This document shows, one piece after another, positions 40,601-49,251 of a stretch of 64,000 bases of DNA. How positions within the stretch are numbered: position 1 is the first letter of the stretch; each line of letters starts with the position of its first letter. The stretch comes from Plesiocystis pacifica SIR-1 (GTDB lineage Bacteria > Myxococcota_A > Polyangia > Nannocystales > Nannocystaceae), in contig NZ_ABCS01000018.1 of the NCBI RefSeq assembly GCF_000170895.1, positions 62,001-126,000 of the forward strand. The letters are read 5' to 3'. The notes below the pieces were generated by a model. It was not told the origin of the DNA and did no database searches. It saw nothing but the letters and a program-made list of their open reading frames with translations. The position numbers were made by a program, and so were the translations under genes.

Positions 40601-43600
40601 GGCGTCGTAGCTGGCGATCAGCCGACCCAGGCGGTCGTGCTCGAAGGTCTTGACCGTGGCCGGGGCTTCGCCAGGCGGGAGGAGCAGGTCCTCGCCGGGC
40701 TCGATGCAGTCGGGGCGGACGCGGACCACCTGAGAGAAGGGGCCGTGGTCGAAGCACAGCCGCTCGGCGTCCGGGGTTCCGCCGGCCCGGGTGCGCTCGA
40801 CGACGCGCCCGGCTGCGTCGACCCGGGTCACGCTGCGCTCGCCCGCGGCGTCGCGGTGCTCGGTGGTCAGGCCGCTGTAGTACCAGCGCTCGAAGCTCCC
40901 GTCGGGGAACTCGTGCAGGGAGAGCCGGCCCGCGCCGTCGTAGGAAAAGGCGTGCTGGCCCGGGGGGACTTGCCCCCCGAAGCTAGGGAGCGTGCTCGAG
41001 TGGACCCGGCCTTCGCTGTCGTAGCGGGTCCGGGTTTCACGCTGGAGGCCGTCGGGACCCACCCAGGCCTCGCGCACCGGTCGGCCGAGGCGGTCGTAGT
41101 CGGTGACCTCGCTGCCGTGGCCCAGGGCGCTCACGCGCACGCTCAGGCCGCCGCCGGAGCTAGGGAGGTAGCTGAGCGTCGTGTCGTCGCCGCGGGCCTT
41201 GTTGATGTTGGCCGCGTAGACGCGCACGCCCGTCGTCCGGCCAAGGCCGTCGATGTCGACGATCTGCCGAAGCCCCGCCATGGTCGTCGCGTCGACGAGC
41301 ACGCCCAGGCCGGGGTGCCACTGCATCGAGCGCGAGTGGCCCAGGGCGTTGCTGACCTTGATCGGGAACACGCCGTCGGGGCCGTAGGCGATCGTCAGCT
41401 CGCGGGAGTGGAGGAAGAAGTCGGTGTGCGTGACCTTCTCGACGTTGCCGAAGGCGTCGCGCAGGTAGGCGGTGTTGAGGTAGAGCAGCGGGTGCTCGGG
41501 CTCGCGGGTCTCGCTGGCGAGGGCGCCGGTGTCCGGGTCGTAGGCGTAGGCCGTGGTCCGGGCGACGGAGTCGGGGCCCCCCGGCCCGCCGACGCTCGTG
41601 ATGGTCTCGCGGACGATCTGGCCTAGGAGCCAGGTATCGAGGTCGTGCTCGATCTGGCGTCGCGCGGTGGTGACCACGTCGGGGCCGTTGGCGATCCCCG
41701 TGGTCGCGCGCTCCTGGAGCGGCATGAGCAGCGCGTCCCGGCTGAACACGCTGTGGGTGGTCTGGCTCAGCAAGTGCTCGTCGGTGAGCTCCTCGGACGA
41801 GCAAAAGCCCAGGGAGAAATCCGCGAAGCAGCCCGGGAGCGTCCAGACCTTCGAGACGCTCAGGTTGCTGACGACGTGGTAGGCGCCCGGGACCGTGGGC
41901 TCCGCCTCGAAGGTCCGCGCGGTCCGGCTCGCCCAGACGCGCCCGGTCTCGGGGTCGCGCCGCTGCTCGGTCTCGCTGGCGAGGCGCCCGGCGAAGGGGC
42001 TCGCGGCGAGGTCCTCGTCGTAGAGGTGGTTCCAGAACGAGCGGGTGCGCTGGGCCACGGCCACGCCGTCGACCCACTCGGTGGTCTCGTGGCGGCGAAA
42101 GCCCAGGCCGCGCCGCTCGAGGCGATCGTTGCGGCGGCCCTCGTAGCGGTGGGTGTACTCGCGGAAGATCGGGGCCTGCGTCGACCCCAGGCCGGTGTCG
42201 ATGCGATGGCGCTCGACGACCACTTGTGGGCTCCGGGCGCAGTCCTGGGGCCAGCTGCAGGCGTCGAGGTCGAACGCCTCGAGCCTGGGCTTTTCGTAGT
42301 CGGTGAGCGAGGCGTAGTCGATCTCGACGCGCTGGCCCATACCGTCGGTGATCGCGGTGATGCGATCCGGGACCTCGCCGCGGTGGCGCCAGATGTCCCA
42401 GTGGCCGTTGAGGGCGAAGGACCAGAACACCGGGTCGTGCAGGCCGTCGCCGTCGACGTCCATGGCGGCGAGGGAGCGGGCGTTGATCGAGACCTGGGTC
42501 CACCAGGTGGGGCCGTCGGGGAGCGGCTCGACGGCGAAGCTCCCATCGCGCTGGGAGAGCCAGGCCGTCCAGCTCTGGGTCTCGGCTGAGGGGACGAGCA
42601 GATCGATCGCGCCGTCGGCGTTCCAGTCGAGGGGGCTGGCGCTGGTGAACTCCCGGAACAGCATCCCGCCGGGCTCGTCGGCGAGGGCGACCCAGCCCCC
42701 GTCGACGAAGCGGCCGCCGACGTTGAGCCACAGCCGCACGCCGCCGAGCTCGGGCTGGGGCGGATCCGCGGTGAGCACGGAGGTGGCGATGTCGAGGCTG
42801 TCCTCGACGCCGTCGCCGGTCTGGAGCTCGTAGCGGAGGATGTCGGGAAGGCCGTCGCCCTGGACGTCGACGATCTTGTCGACGCCGACGGTAGGGCCGT
42901 GCCAGGGGTACTCCTTGGGGACGTTGAGGATCGGCGTGGGGGCCCAGCGCCAGCGCTGGACGACGTCGGGCGGGAGTCCGGTCTCGGCCCAGCTCGCTTC
43001 GGTGAGGCCCGCGTCGAAGACGAGGGCGCGGTAGTCCGCCCACTGCTCAACGGGGAGCCAGCTGTCGGCGCCCGGGGCCTTTCCCGTGATCACCAGCGGG
43101 CTCGCCACGCCGTCGCCGTCGTGGTCGGTGAGCACGAGCTTGTCGAGGGCCGAGCAGTGCAGCTGGGTATCGAAGGCGGCCTCGGGCTCGAAGCCCAGGC
43201 CGGGCGTGTTGGGGAGCAGGCGCCAGGTACCGGTCCAGCCCTCGAGGTCCTCGGGCTCGCCCTGGCAGTAGAGTAGGTCGCCCAGGCCGTCGCCGGTGAA
43301 GTCCGCGGCGGCGTAGATCCACGCGGGCGTGTCGGGGCCGGAGATGTCGAGGGAGACGTCGCCGAAGCCGTCCTTGGTCGGCGAGGTGATCAGGAAGCCC
43401 CACACCGCGAAGCCGTAGGGGTAGCCGGGCGAGCCCGTCTGCGTCGCTGCGATCGCGTCGTCCCGGCCGTCGCCGTCGTAGTCGAAGGCGAACATCGGCT
43501 GGTCGACGCCGATCGACTGCGGGTCCGAGGCCGAGAGCACCTCGGAGCGGAGGCCCTCGGGGAGGCTGTACATGCCCTCGGGGCAGTCCTCGGGGTCGAC

Positions 43601-44884
43601 GTCGCCGTAGTTGTGGCCGCAGATGTTCCCGTTGACCGCGGTGGCCTCGGGCTGCATCTGCCAAAACTCCCAGCCGCGGCTGATCGGGGCCGGGACGCCG
43701 CTGTTGCCGGAGGCGACGAGGATGTCGGTGAGGCCATCACCGTCTCCGTCGAGGACGACCTGGGCGCTGGCGTAGGGGTCGTGGTGCCACTGCGAGTAGG
43801 TGTGCGGAAAGGCCACGCCGTCGAAGGACCAGGTGTCCTCGACTTCGTTGTCAGCCGCGAGCTCGCCGAGGGAGTACTCGAAGCGGGTCGCCGGGCGGCA
43901 CACGCCATCGGCGGCGCACTCCCGGATCGCCGTAATGCGTGAGCGGGCGGTGATGCTGTCGTTGGCGTAGGTCAGCGGCCAGCGGCGGACGAGGTCGTCG
44001 TCGACGAGGGTGCGGACCTCCGTGAGGCGGTGGGCCCGTGCCGTGGGGATGCCGAGCTCGCTAGCGGTCGAGCGGACGAAGCCGGTGACGTCGTCGGGCC
44101 GGGCTTCGTACTCGAGCTCCACCTGGCGCGTGCCGTACTCGACCCGGGCGAGGCGGTGGTCGACGCGGGAGAAGCCCTCGGGGGTCGGGAGAGTCTCGAA
44201 GGCGTAGGCGTAGCGGATCGTGTTGCCGAAGCGGTCCCTGCGGCTGGAGAGCGCCCAGGATTGGGTGCCGACATGGGAGCGGACCTGGCCGTCGTCGCTG
44301 CACCCGTAGCGGTCGATGAGGCCATCGGCGCGGCGAACCTCGAAGGCCATGCCGGCCGGGCACTCGCTCGGGGTGAGCAGCCGGACCTGCGCGAAGCTGT
44401 CGTCGCGGGTCCGGTACTCCGCGCCCACGGCGAGGTGCTGGCCGGACGCGAGGACGAGGCGCTGGCCGTCGAGGCAGAGCTGGTCGTCGTCCGTGAAGGT
44501 GAGCGGAGCCAGCTCCCCGTCGAGAGCGAGGCTCGGCCCGCACCGGGAGATGGCCGACTGCCCGGCGAGGCCCCAGCCCACGCCGAGCAAGCCATCACCG
44601 GAGGCGCTGTCGTAGACCAGCGAGAGGTTGGGGGCGTGCCCGCCTGGGGCCGGGGGCAATTCTAGGGGGATGGCGTAGTGCGCGGAGCCCGTGTCGGTGA
44701 CCTCGAAGCTCCCGGGCAGCGTGCCCACCGGCGCGGTCGGAGTGAGCTGCGGCTCAGGCGGGAGGACGGTCGGCGGCGGGTCGACGACGGGCGGGTCCGC
44801 CAGCGCGACGGGGGCGCTGATGAGCGTCCCCGCGAGCGCGAGAAGCAAGGCTGGGCCGATGGCACGATCCGCTCTGGTCCACAC
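37646..44884 (-). CDS. Secreted RHS polymorphic toxin with Hint and AHH nuclease domains
   Basis: 2412 aa, GTG start. Signal peptide (GPALLLALAGTLISAPVALA), then an SpvB-like region, about seven FG-GAP/VCBS repeats (DGDGDGLTDILVA, DYDGDGRDDAIAA), many YD repeats (RYDSEGRVHSST, YDELGRLDARMD), and the RHS core end RMASADPF...VNNPVSLTDPSGF near residue 1885. Next is a Hint autoprocessing domain (CFLEGTPVLTPDGPVPIDEL to AFLVHNG, about 2150-2290) and an AHH nuclease tip (AHHIVAKAAKSAKEARLRLE). The shell probably encases the toxin and Hint may release it. No VgrG or type VI gene is nearby; export is probably Sec-dependent. Confidence 0.95.
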   Translation of the reverse strand: MWTRADRAIGPALLLALAGTLISAPVALADPPVVDPPPTVLPPEPQLTPTAPVGTLPGSFEVTDTGSAHYAIPLELPPAPGGHAPNLSLVYDSASGDGLLGVGWGLAGQSAISRCGPSLALDGELAPLTFTDDDQLCLDGQRLVLASGQHLAVGAEYRTRDDSFAQVRLLTPSECPAGMAFEVRRADGLIDRYGCSDDGQVRSHVGTQSWALSSRRDRFGNTIRYAYAFETLPTPEGFSRVDHRLARVEYGTRQVELEYEARPDDVTGFVRSTASELGIPTARAHRLTEVRTLVDDDLVRRWPLTYANDSITARSRITAIRECAADGVCRPATRFEYSLGELAADNEVEDTWSFDGVAFPHTYSQWHHDPYASAQVVLDGDGDGLTDILVASGNSGVPAPISRGWEFWQMQPEATAVNGNICGHNYGDVDPEDCPEGMYSLPEGLRSEVLSASDPQSIGVDQPMFAFDYDGDGRDDAIAATQTGSPGYPYGFAVWGFLITSPTKDGFGDVSLDISGPDTPAWIYAAADFTGDGLGDLLYCQGEPEDLEGWTGTWRLLPNTPGLGFEPEAAFDTQLHCSALDKLVLTDHDGDGVASPLVITGKAPGADSWLPVEQWADYRALVFDAGLTEASWAETGLPPDVVQRWRWAPTPILNVPKEYPWHGPTVGVDKIVDVQGDGLPDILRYELQTGDGVEDSLDIATSVLTADPPQPELGGVRLWLNVGGRFVDGGWVALADEPGGMLFREFTSASPLDWNADGAIDLLVPSAETQSWTAWLSQRDGSFAVEPLPDGPTWWTQVSINARSLAAMDVDGDGLHDPVFWSFALNGHWDIWRHRGEVPDRITAITDGMGQRVEIDYASLTDYEKPRLEAFDLDACSWPQDCARSPQVVVERHRIDTGLGSTQAPIFREYTHRYEGRRNDRLERRGLGFRRHETTEWVDGVAVAQRTRSFWNHLYDEDLAASPFAGRLASETEQRRDPETGRVWASRTARTFEAEPTVPGAYHVVSNLSVSKVWTLPGCFADFSLGFCSSEELTDEHLLSQTTHSVFSRDALLMPLQERATTGIANGPDVVTTARRQIEHDLDTWLLGQIVRETITSVGGPGGPDSVARTTAYAYDPDTGALASETREPEHPLLYLNTAYLRDAFGNVEKVTHTDFFLHSRELTIAYGPDGVFPIKVSNALGHSRSMQWHPGLGVLVDATTMAGLRQIVDIDGLGRTTGVRVYAANINKARGDDTTLSYLPSSGGGLSVRVSALGHGSEVTDYDRLGRPVREAWVGPDGLQRETRTRYDSEGRVHSSTLPSFGGQVPPGQHAFSYDGAGRLSLHEFPDGSFERWYYSGLTTEHRDAAGERSVTRVDAAGRVVERTRAGGTPDAERLCFDHGPFSQVVRVRPDCIEPGEDLLLPPGEAPATVKTFEHDRLGRLIASYDAQEGHQDLAWTAFDELASVVDGNGLLTEFGYDELGRLDARMDSDGLSTWTYDEQTPGLLSASLSATGVSKAISYDAFARPISVVNTIHGEDFVTRMAYDDRDRLARVHYPAAPHVAPIGVSHTYSDEGALLEVRDQSGEALWTAEAFDEHGNLTRERFANGLVTERGWDPLTGKLRRIQTLDPELGPADPLQDLRYDWNPVGTLAAREDVRGGQREDFGYDHLHRLAITRALKGAKVHERHFAYDSLSNLAYATDVGEYEYDGLGRLTLAGGVGHVWDDAGLLLERTDAEGTASFEYTAFDKPWLITRGAHELEFDYDADEGRVWRYDSAKEQETVYVGGLYERDTRPAEGGEELEHRYYLYAADRVIGELRFTVGSDLIVEQQQRTIHDDHLGSVDLVTDEAGHAAQRRSHDAWGKLRDPDDWTTPDEFLEPGEVNRGFTGHEGQLDFGLVNMKGRLYDPKLGRMASADPFVPAPGVTAGWNRFAYVVNNPVSLTDPSGFSPAPSSEPASPASDAPTSADSTSPTMEGANKSGSTFVIREVAPNEFESHTDLGESEAGSPTDHGPDSPEAETADQNSGNAESEAEARGPAGEASGAPGMAESTGSDIGLGVFDGLTNLAYSNDHLGMAVAAVRTASTGDLGALTNRAAYERGRVGGLLGSEAIARQPDSIPYHATMLLTEMAATAGVGAVEGLASGGRSLLQRALSQNGGGIRDALMEALPEFGCFLEGTPVLTPDGPVPIDELRAGDTVLAADLDERGNVLGFTQQIITGTSERQVDELLRLTLDADGERLTLTTTPDHPFYVPELDAYVRGEHLGEGTQLLTLGGEPVKLIGKASLPGPAAVFNLEVEGTHNYFAMVDGVAFLVHNGGCSRRLGKNLIAAGFTRPHGHAAHHIVAKAAKSAKEARLRLERLGIDIDDAVNGVFLPQTKAAKATSQAAYHPKLHTEKYYMAVTKRLRRAKTSEQATKILNRIADDLSKGVFPF

Positions 44885-45021
44885 CTCTTTAGTGGCTCAC
44901 GGATTGGGATTTGCGATCAAGAGTCCATCAGATCGTTCAGACTCCACTTTCGCGAATATCCCCAACTGCTCCCCACCCTCGAGTCTGGTCGATGGTTCGG
45001 GCGCTCGTCGCTGCGTCGACC

Positions 45022-45276
45022 TCAGCTGTCAAGCTTCTCGGTCCTTGGCTCAGGCTCGATGAACAACGCCGAGAGCGGAACACCCAACCCCGCCGCGAGA
45101 CGGCACAGCCAGTTGAGGTCTGGATCGACCTCCCCTGCCATCACCGCGAACAGCTCTCGACGATCGATCCCCGCTCGATCCGCGACGACCGTCAGCGGAA
45201 TCCCCCCGAGCTGCGTCAGTCGACGCAGATTCTCAGTCATGAGCTCGTGGGCGCTCAGCTCACCGGCGTCCGCCAT
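45022..45276 (-). CDS. XRE-like transcriptional regulator
   Basis: 84 aa from ATG 45276. The helix-turn-helix domain (IPLTVVADRAGIDRRELFAV, then WLCRLAAGLGVPLSALFIEP) matches the C-terminal domain of the partial kinase at 1-1196 (IPLT-x-x-AD-x-AG-x-DRRE-x-FAV). The ATG at 45276 is chosen over 45297 because a TATTCT hexamer ends exactly 6 nt before it. It may control the M16 genes or the RHS locus it separates. Confidence 0.85.
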   Translation of the reverse strand: MADAGELSAHELMTENLRRLTQLGGIPLTVVADRAGIDRRELFAVMAGEVDPDLNWLCRLAAGLGVPLSALFIEPEPRTEKLDS

Positions 45277-45282
45277 ATTGAG

Positions 45283-45288
45283 AGAATA
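45283..45288 (-). promoter_or_regulatory. Putative -10 element for the XRE-like gene at 45276
   Basis: TATTCT on the minus strand, 6 nt before the ATG, with no ribosome-binding site between. Fits the leaderless pattern seen elsewhere in the window. Confidence 0.45.
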
Positions 45289-45309
45289 GCGCGGCATCGC
45301 TCAGACGCT

Positions 45310-46749
45310 TCACCCGACCAGGCCCTCGACCGTCCGGCGGACGACCTTGGCGGCTCCAAAGGACCCGGCTGCTCGCTCGATCGCCTCTGGAGGCCCCACG
45401 ACGCTCCAGCGCATCTTCTCAGGCGCGAAGCGCTCGCTAATCACGCTGGCGATCTTGCTGCCGTCCAGGGCGTAGAGCTGGTCGAGTTCTCGGTACGCAC
45501 GCTCGACGGGTAGGCGAACGTCCGCCATGTTCAGCAGCTGCCCACACGCAGCGCTCGTCGTCTCGTACCGACGCATCTGCGCGACGTACTGCGCCAACCG
45601 GTTCTCATTGGCTATCAACCCGGCGCGCCTGCGGATCTGCGGATCGTCTTGGAGCTGCTCCAGCTGTCGCCGACACCCCTGAATCGCTGGGGCTAGGGCC
45701 TCCGGCGTCACCGGGGCGAAGTACTGCGTAACGATCTCGGAGCGCGTCTGCCAGGCCTGCCAGTCGACGCCGTAGGCAGCACGAAGGTGCGTGCGGAGCT
45801 TCCTGTTGATGAAGCTAGCCACGAAGGAGTTGGCCGTCTCGATCAAGACTCGGTCCCGAGCGCCGTAGGGAGCCTCGGTCCCGCCATAGCTCAAGATCAC
45901 GTCCTGCATCCCCGGGAGCGGCGTGAGTACGGCTCCGTGACGGTCGGGGTCGATCGGGACGGGAGGAGTCGGTGAAGCGGGCGTCCGGGTTGCGACCGTC
46001 CACCCGGTCGCCGCAGCGATCGCCCAGCTCTTGGCCTCGTCGAGGCTGAGGTTCCCTGCGAGCGCGAAGCTGAGTCGGCTCGGTCGCAGGTGTGCGTCGA
46101 CCCAGCGGAGAAAGTCCTCATGGCTGATCGAGGCCACGCTCTCGGGGCAGCCCGTCGCCAGCGAGCGCGACGCCGGGGCGACCGGAAGGCTGGCGAACAC
46201 GATCCCGTGGCCGCCCAGAGACCTCGGGTCGGAGCGCATCGCCCCAAGCAGCTCGAGCTGCGCGTTCCGTTCACGCTCGAACAGCGCAGGGTCGCGGTCC
46301 AGCTTCGAGAAGCCGCGCACGAGGAGGGCGAGAGCCTGGGCGGCGTACTTGCGCTCGACCGTACAGCGCAGCCCGATGCTCTGTGGCCGCAGCCGACTAC
46401 TGAGCTCGGCGCCGAGCGTCGTGAGCCCCTCGAGGTGTCCCCCACCCGAGCGCCGCATGCACGAAACCACGAGGCGGGCGAGGCCCTCCTTGTTCACCGG
46501 ATCATCCGCGAAGCCTGCCTGGATGCACACTCCGAGTGAGACCAACGGGCTGCTCCGGTCTTCGAGCATGTACAGCTGCGCGTCCCCACCAAACTCGTGA
46601 CGGGCGATCGGAGGGAAGGTGACCGTGATCGTCTCGGGAGTCGTCGGTGGCTCATGCTCGCTGCCCACGAACGAGGCTGGCGTTCCGCACCCTCCGAGGA
46701 GCACGGACCCACTGAGGCCCTTCAACAGGTGACGCCGTGTCCAGGTCAT
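45310..46749 (-). CDS. M16-family protein lacking the zinc motif (lipoprotein)
   Basis: 479 aa. A twin-Arg-like signal (MTWTRRHLLKGLSGSVLLGG) ends at a lipobox-like LLGGC, suggesting a lipoprotein. The body has M16 features (LGVCIQAGFADDPVNKEGLA; RLSFALAGNLSLDEAKSWAI), but the HxxEH zinc site is replaced by VSCMRRS. It is probably a noncatalytic partner of the upstream M16 peptidase, as in other M16B pairs. Its ATG overlaps the upstream stop (ATGA). Confidence 0.88.
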   Translation of the reverse strand: MTWTRRHLLKGLSGSVLLGGCGTPASFVGSEHEPPTTPETITVTFPPIARHEFGGDAQLYMLEDRSSPLVSLGVCIQAGFADDPVNKEGLARLVVSCMRRSGGGHLEGLTTLGAELSSRLRPQSIGLRCTVERKYAAQALALLVRGFSKLDRDPALFERERNAQLELLGAMRSDPRSLGGHGIVFASLPVAPASRSLATGCPESVASISHEDFLRWVDAHLRPSRLSFALAGNLSLDEAKSWAIAAATGWTVATRTPASPTPPVPIDPDRHGAVLTPLPGMQDVILSYGGTEAPYGARDRVLIETANSFVASFINRKLRTHLRAAYGVDWQAWQTRSEIVTQYFAPVTPEALAPAIQGCRRQLEQLQDDPQIRRRAGLIANENRLAQYVAQMRRYETTSAACGQLLNMADVRLPVERAYRELDQLYALDGSKIASVISERFAPEKMRWSVVGPPEAIERAAGSFGAAKVVRRTVEGLVG

Positions 46750-48077
46750 CGCGCCCCCTGTTTGGTGGGCGCTCGCTCGGCGGGGTGGGACAAGATGACC
46801 GTTCTCAGCTCTCGCCGAAGGTAGGTCGTGATGAAGGACTGAACGCGCTCGAGCGTGACCCCGTCATAGCGGGCGAGATCCTCATCGAGCCAGTCGGGGT
46901 CCTTTCCCGCGTTGACGTAGATCTGAATTCGCGCAGCGCGGGCCCCGAGGCTTTGGAGAGCCTGGTAATTTGTACGAAGGAGCTGGCGGCGCTCCTTCTC
47001 CAGGAACTGCTCGCTCAGATCATCAAAGATCTCGTCGAAGAGCTCATCGAAGAGCGCCAGCAGCTGCTCCGGCGAGGCCGTCGACGCACCTGCGAGGTGA
47101 ACGGAGAGGCTCGAGACGCCGACGTGGCTCTGCTGCTCGGCGCTGAACGCCATCAGAACACCTGGAGCCGAACGTTCGGCGAGGTCGTAGAAGATGTTCT
47201 CGAGCACGCCAGCGACGAGATCAGCCTCGGCGTCTCCGGCTTCGAACAGCCCAGGCGTCTGCCAGTGAATGATCGCCGTCGGCCAGGTCGCCACCTTGGA
47301 CTGACGGACGACGCGACGCTCTTGGGTCTGTTCTGGGGGCGCGGCCTTCGGACTCGCCGGGCGTTGCCCTCCCTTTCGTCGCCGAAAGTCCAGGCTGATG
47401 GTGCGCTGCACGTCCTCTGGGAGGTCACCGACGAGGACAAGGGTCGCGTTTTGGGGGCCGTGGTAGGTCGAGATGAACTGTTGAGCATCGCCGAGGCCAA
47501 GCTTCTCGATCCACGCGGGAGTCGCGGGCTGCAGAGGGTGACCAGCGGGATAGACCGTCGTCAGTAAGTCCTCGAGGCTGTCCCCAGTGGCATGGGAGCT
47601 GACCCGAAAGCGCCACTCGTCGATCGTCGTCACCTTCTCCTCTTGAACCTTGATCGAGGACAAGGCCGGGAGGACGTAGGCCATGCGATGCGACTCCATC
47701 CACAGCGCAAGGGGCAGCTGATTCGTCGGAACGAGGCAGTGGTAGGAGGTCCGAGACGGGTGAGTCGAGGCGTTGCACAGCGCTCCGGCGCTCCTCATCT
47801 TCGCGGAGTATTCGCCGTCGTCGAGATCCCGAGAGCCCCTGAACATCAAGTGCTCTGTGAGGTGCGCGAGGCCTCTGGACCTGCCGTCGTGCGCAGAGCC
47901 CACGTGGTAGGTGAGGTTCACGGCCACGAGAGGGAGGCGGTCGTCTTCGACGAGGACGACCTCCAGGCCGTTGTCGAGCTGGTAGTGCGTGTTGGCGAGG
48001 AGCTCGCTGGCCTTGGCGCTGGCTGGGGCGAGGGTGAGGAGAATGACCGTGACCCACGCGGCTGCTCTTCGAAGCAT
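46746..48077 (-). CDS. M16-family zinc metallopeptidase (active partner)
   Basis: 443 aa from ATG 48077. Signal peptide (AAAWVTVILLTLAPASAKA), then an M16 catalytic domain with HLTEH (the HxxEH zinc site) in SRGLAHLTEHLMFRGSRDL and a later Glu in VTTIDEWRF, and VGDLPEDVQRTI in the second half. It would cut peptides in the periplasm with the inactive partner. The start is supported by a TATCAC hexamer 6 nt upstream and by the signal peptide. Confidence 0.92.
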   Translation of the reverse strand: MLRRAAAWVTVILLTLAPASAKASELLANTHYQLDNGLEVVLVEDDRLPLVAVNLTYHVGSAHDGRSRGLAHLTEHLMFRGSRDLDDGEYSAKMRSAGALCNASTHPSRTSYHCLVPTNQLPLALWMESHRMAYVLPALSSIKVQEEKVTTIDEWRFRVSSHATGDSLEDLLTTVYPAGHPLQPATPAWIEKLGLGDAQQFISTYHGPQNATLVLVGDLPEDVQRTISLDFRRRKGGQRPASPKAAPPEQTQERRVVRQSKVATWPTAIIHWQTPGLFEAGDAEADLVAGVLENIFYDLAERSAPGVLMAFSAEQQSHVGVSSLSVHLAGASTASPEQLLALFDELFDEIFDDLSEQFLEKERRQLLRTNYQALQSLGARAARIQIYVNAGKDPDWLDEDLARYDGVTLERVQSFITTYLRRELRTVILSHPAERAPTKQGAR

Positions 48078-48394
48078 GGCCAAGTGATAGCGACAGCCGC
48101 CCCGTTCGCAAAGCGTGAAGATGCACGGCGGGGATCCGCGAGGTGAAGCATGGCAGGTCGGGCGGTCGTCGGCCCCGAGATCCACCTGCCAGGTATCACG
48201 AGAGCTCGAGCCGACATGTCCCCAGCAGGTCAGCCTGGTCAGCCTGTGTAAATGAGCGAGACGAGCTGTCCCCCAGAGAGTCGCATTGGTGATCAGTAGG
48301 CTTGCAGATAGCGGATACCCCAGCCACGAGGCTTCCTCTCACTTTTTGGGCGCCCGCTGAAACTTCCAGCTCCTTCGCCTGATGAAACTAAGAA
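48078..48394. other. Intergenic region with an inverted repeat
   Basis: Between divergent genes. It contains the promoter-like TATCAC (48084-48089, minus) and an inverted repeat TGGCAGGT / ACCTGCCA at about 48149-48191 with a spacer of roughly 25 bp. No ORF is supported here. Confidence 0.4.
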
Positions 48395-48910
48395 GTGGCG
48401 ACGCATCACTTGGCTTCGATCCTCGCGCCCTTCCTCGACCAGGTAGAGCGCCGCGCGGTCGTACAGGCTCTGCGGGCCCACCCAAGCTGGACGCTGGGGC
48501 AGCTGCTCGAGCACATCGAGGGCGAGGGGCGCTACGCCGCGGTCTTGCGCGACTTGCAGCTCGGGGAGTTTGTCCTCGCGGATCCTGTCGTCATCCTGCG
48601 CCGTCGTCCGCCTGCGCGAGCTCCGGTGAGCCGCGCTGACGCAGCTCGCCTCGAAGCAGCCACCCACGCCGTCGGCCCCGACTTCGACGCCTTCGTGCGT
48701 GAGGTCCTCGAAGAGGCCCGGGCTGGGGTCCACGCGGAGAACAGCCGAGAGGGCTGGGTAGGCTCGGGCTTGTTGCGCGACCTCGTGGGCGGGCCGCGCT
48801 GGAAGCTCCAGGCCGCGCTCGCTCGGCTCATCGAATCCGGCGTGGTCGAGCGCATCGGTCGGACCAGTTCGACGCGCTACCGTCTTCGGCAGGGGGAGCG
48901 TGTCCTGTGA
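48395..48910 (+). CDS. Winged-helix-like DNA-binding protein (block R, copy B)
   Basis: 171 aa, GTG start. Paralogue of the gene at 5149-5613, with the same N-terminal VERRAVVQALRAHPSWTLGQ and C-terminal LVGGPRWKLQAALARLIESG, then GRTSSTRYRL. The C-terminal segment looks like a recognition helix and wing. A variable insert (RRRPPARAPVSR) separates the halves. The stop overlaps the XRE start (GTGA). It probably binds DNA and works with the coupled XRE protein. Confidence 0.7.
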   Translation: MATHHLASILAPFLDQVERRAVVQALRAHPSWTLGQLLEHIEGEGRYAAVLRDLQLGEFVLADPVVILRRRPPARAPVSRADAARLEAATHAVGPDFDAFVREVLEEARAGVHAENSREGWVGSGLLRDLVGGPRWKLQAALARLIESGVVERIGRTSSTRYRLRQGERVL

Positions 48911-49251
48911 GCCGGTCGAGGGCCCGCTTTGGTGCGTATGTCCGCTCGTTGAGACAGGCCCGCGGCATGACCCAAGAGACGCTGGCAGAGCACAGCGGCC
49001 TGTCCTCCGACACGATCCGCCGCCTCGAACACGGAGTCTTCTCGCCCAGCCTCGACACCCTGGACAAGCTGTGCCTGGGCCTCGATCTCATGCTCAGCAC
49101 GGTCTTCTTCGGCTTCGAGATCGGCGAGCGCGACATCGCCCGGGAGCTCGTGGACATGGTTTGCACGCGCAGTGTGGAGGAGATCGAGCTGGCGACCGCG
49201 GTCTTGCGGCTGCTGTTCGCGGAGCTCGATCGCCGAGACGAGACGGCCTAA
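48907..49251 (+). CDS. XRE-family transcriptional regulator (block R, copy B)
   Basis: 114 aa, GTG start. The helix-turn-helix RFGAYVRSLRQARGMTQETL, then SGLSSDTIRRLEHGVFSPSL is followed by TLDKLCLGLDLMLSTVFFGF and an acidic helix. Paralogue of 4775-5152. It overlaps tail to tail with the sigma gene by 4 bp (37 bp in copy A), so collision or antisense coupling between them is conserved in arrangement though not in extent. Confidence 0.92.
   Translation: MSRSRARFGAYVRSLRQARGMTQETLAEHSGLSSDTIRRLEHGVFSPSLDTLDKLCLGLDLMLSTVFFGFEIGERDIARELVDMVCTRSVEEIELATAVLRLLFAELDRRDETA

Noticed and set aside
38480..41626. 1048-codon plus-strand frame and the 627-codon minus frame at 41160-43043
   Set aside because: Both are shadows of the RHS gene, which has clear domain structure in its own frame.
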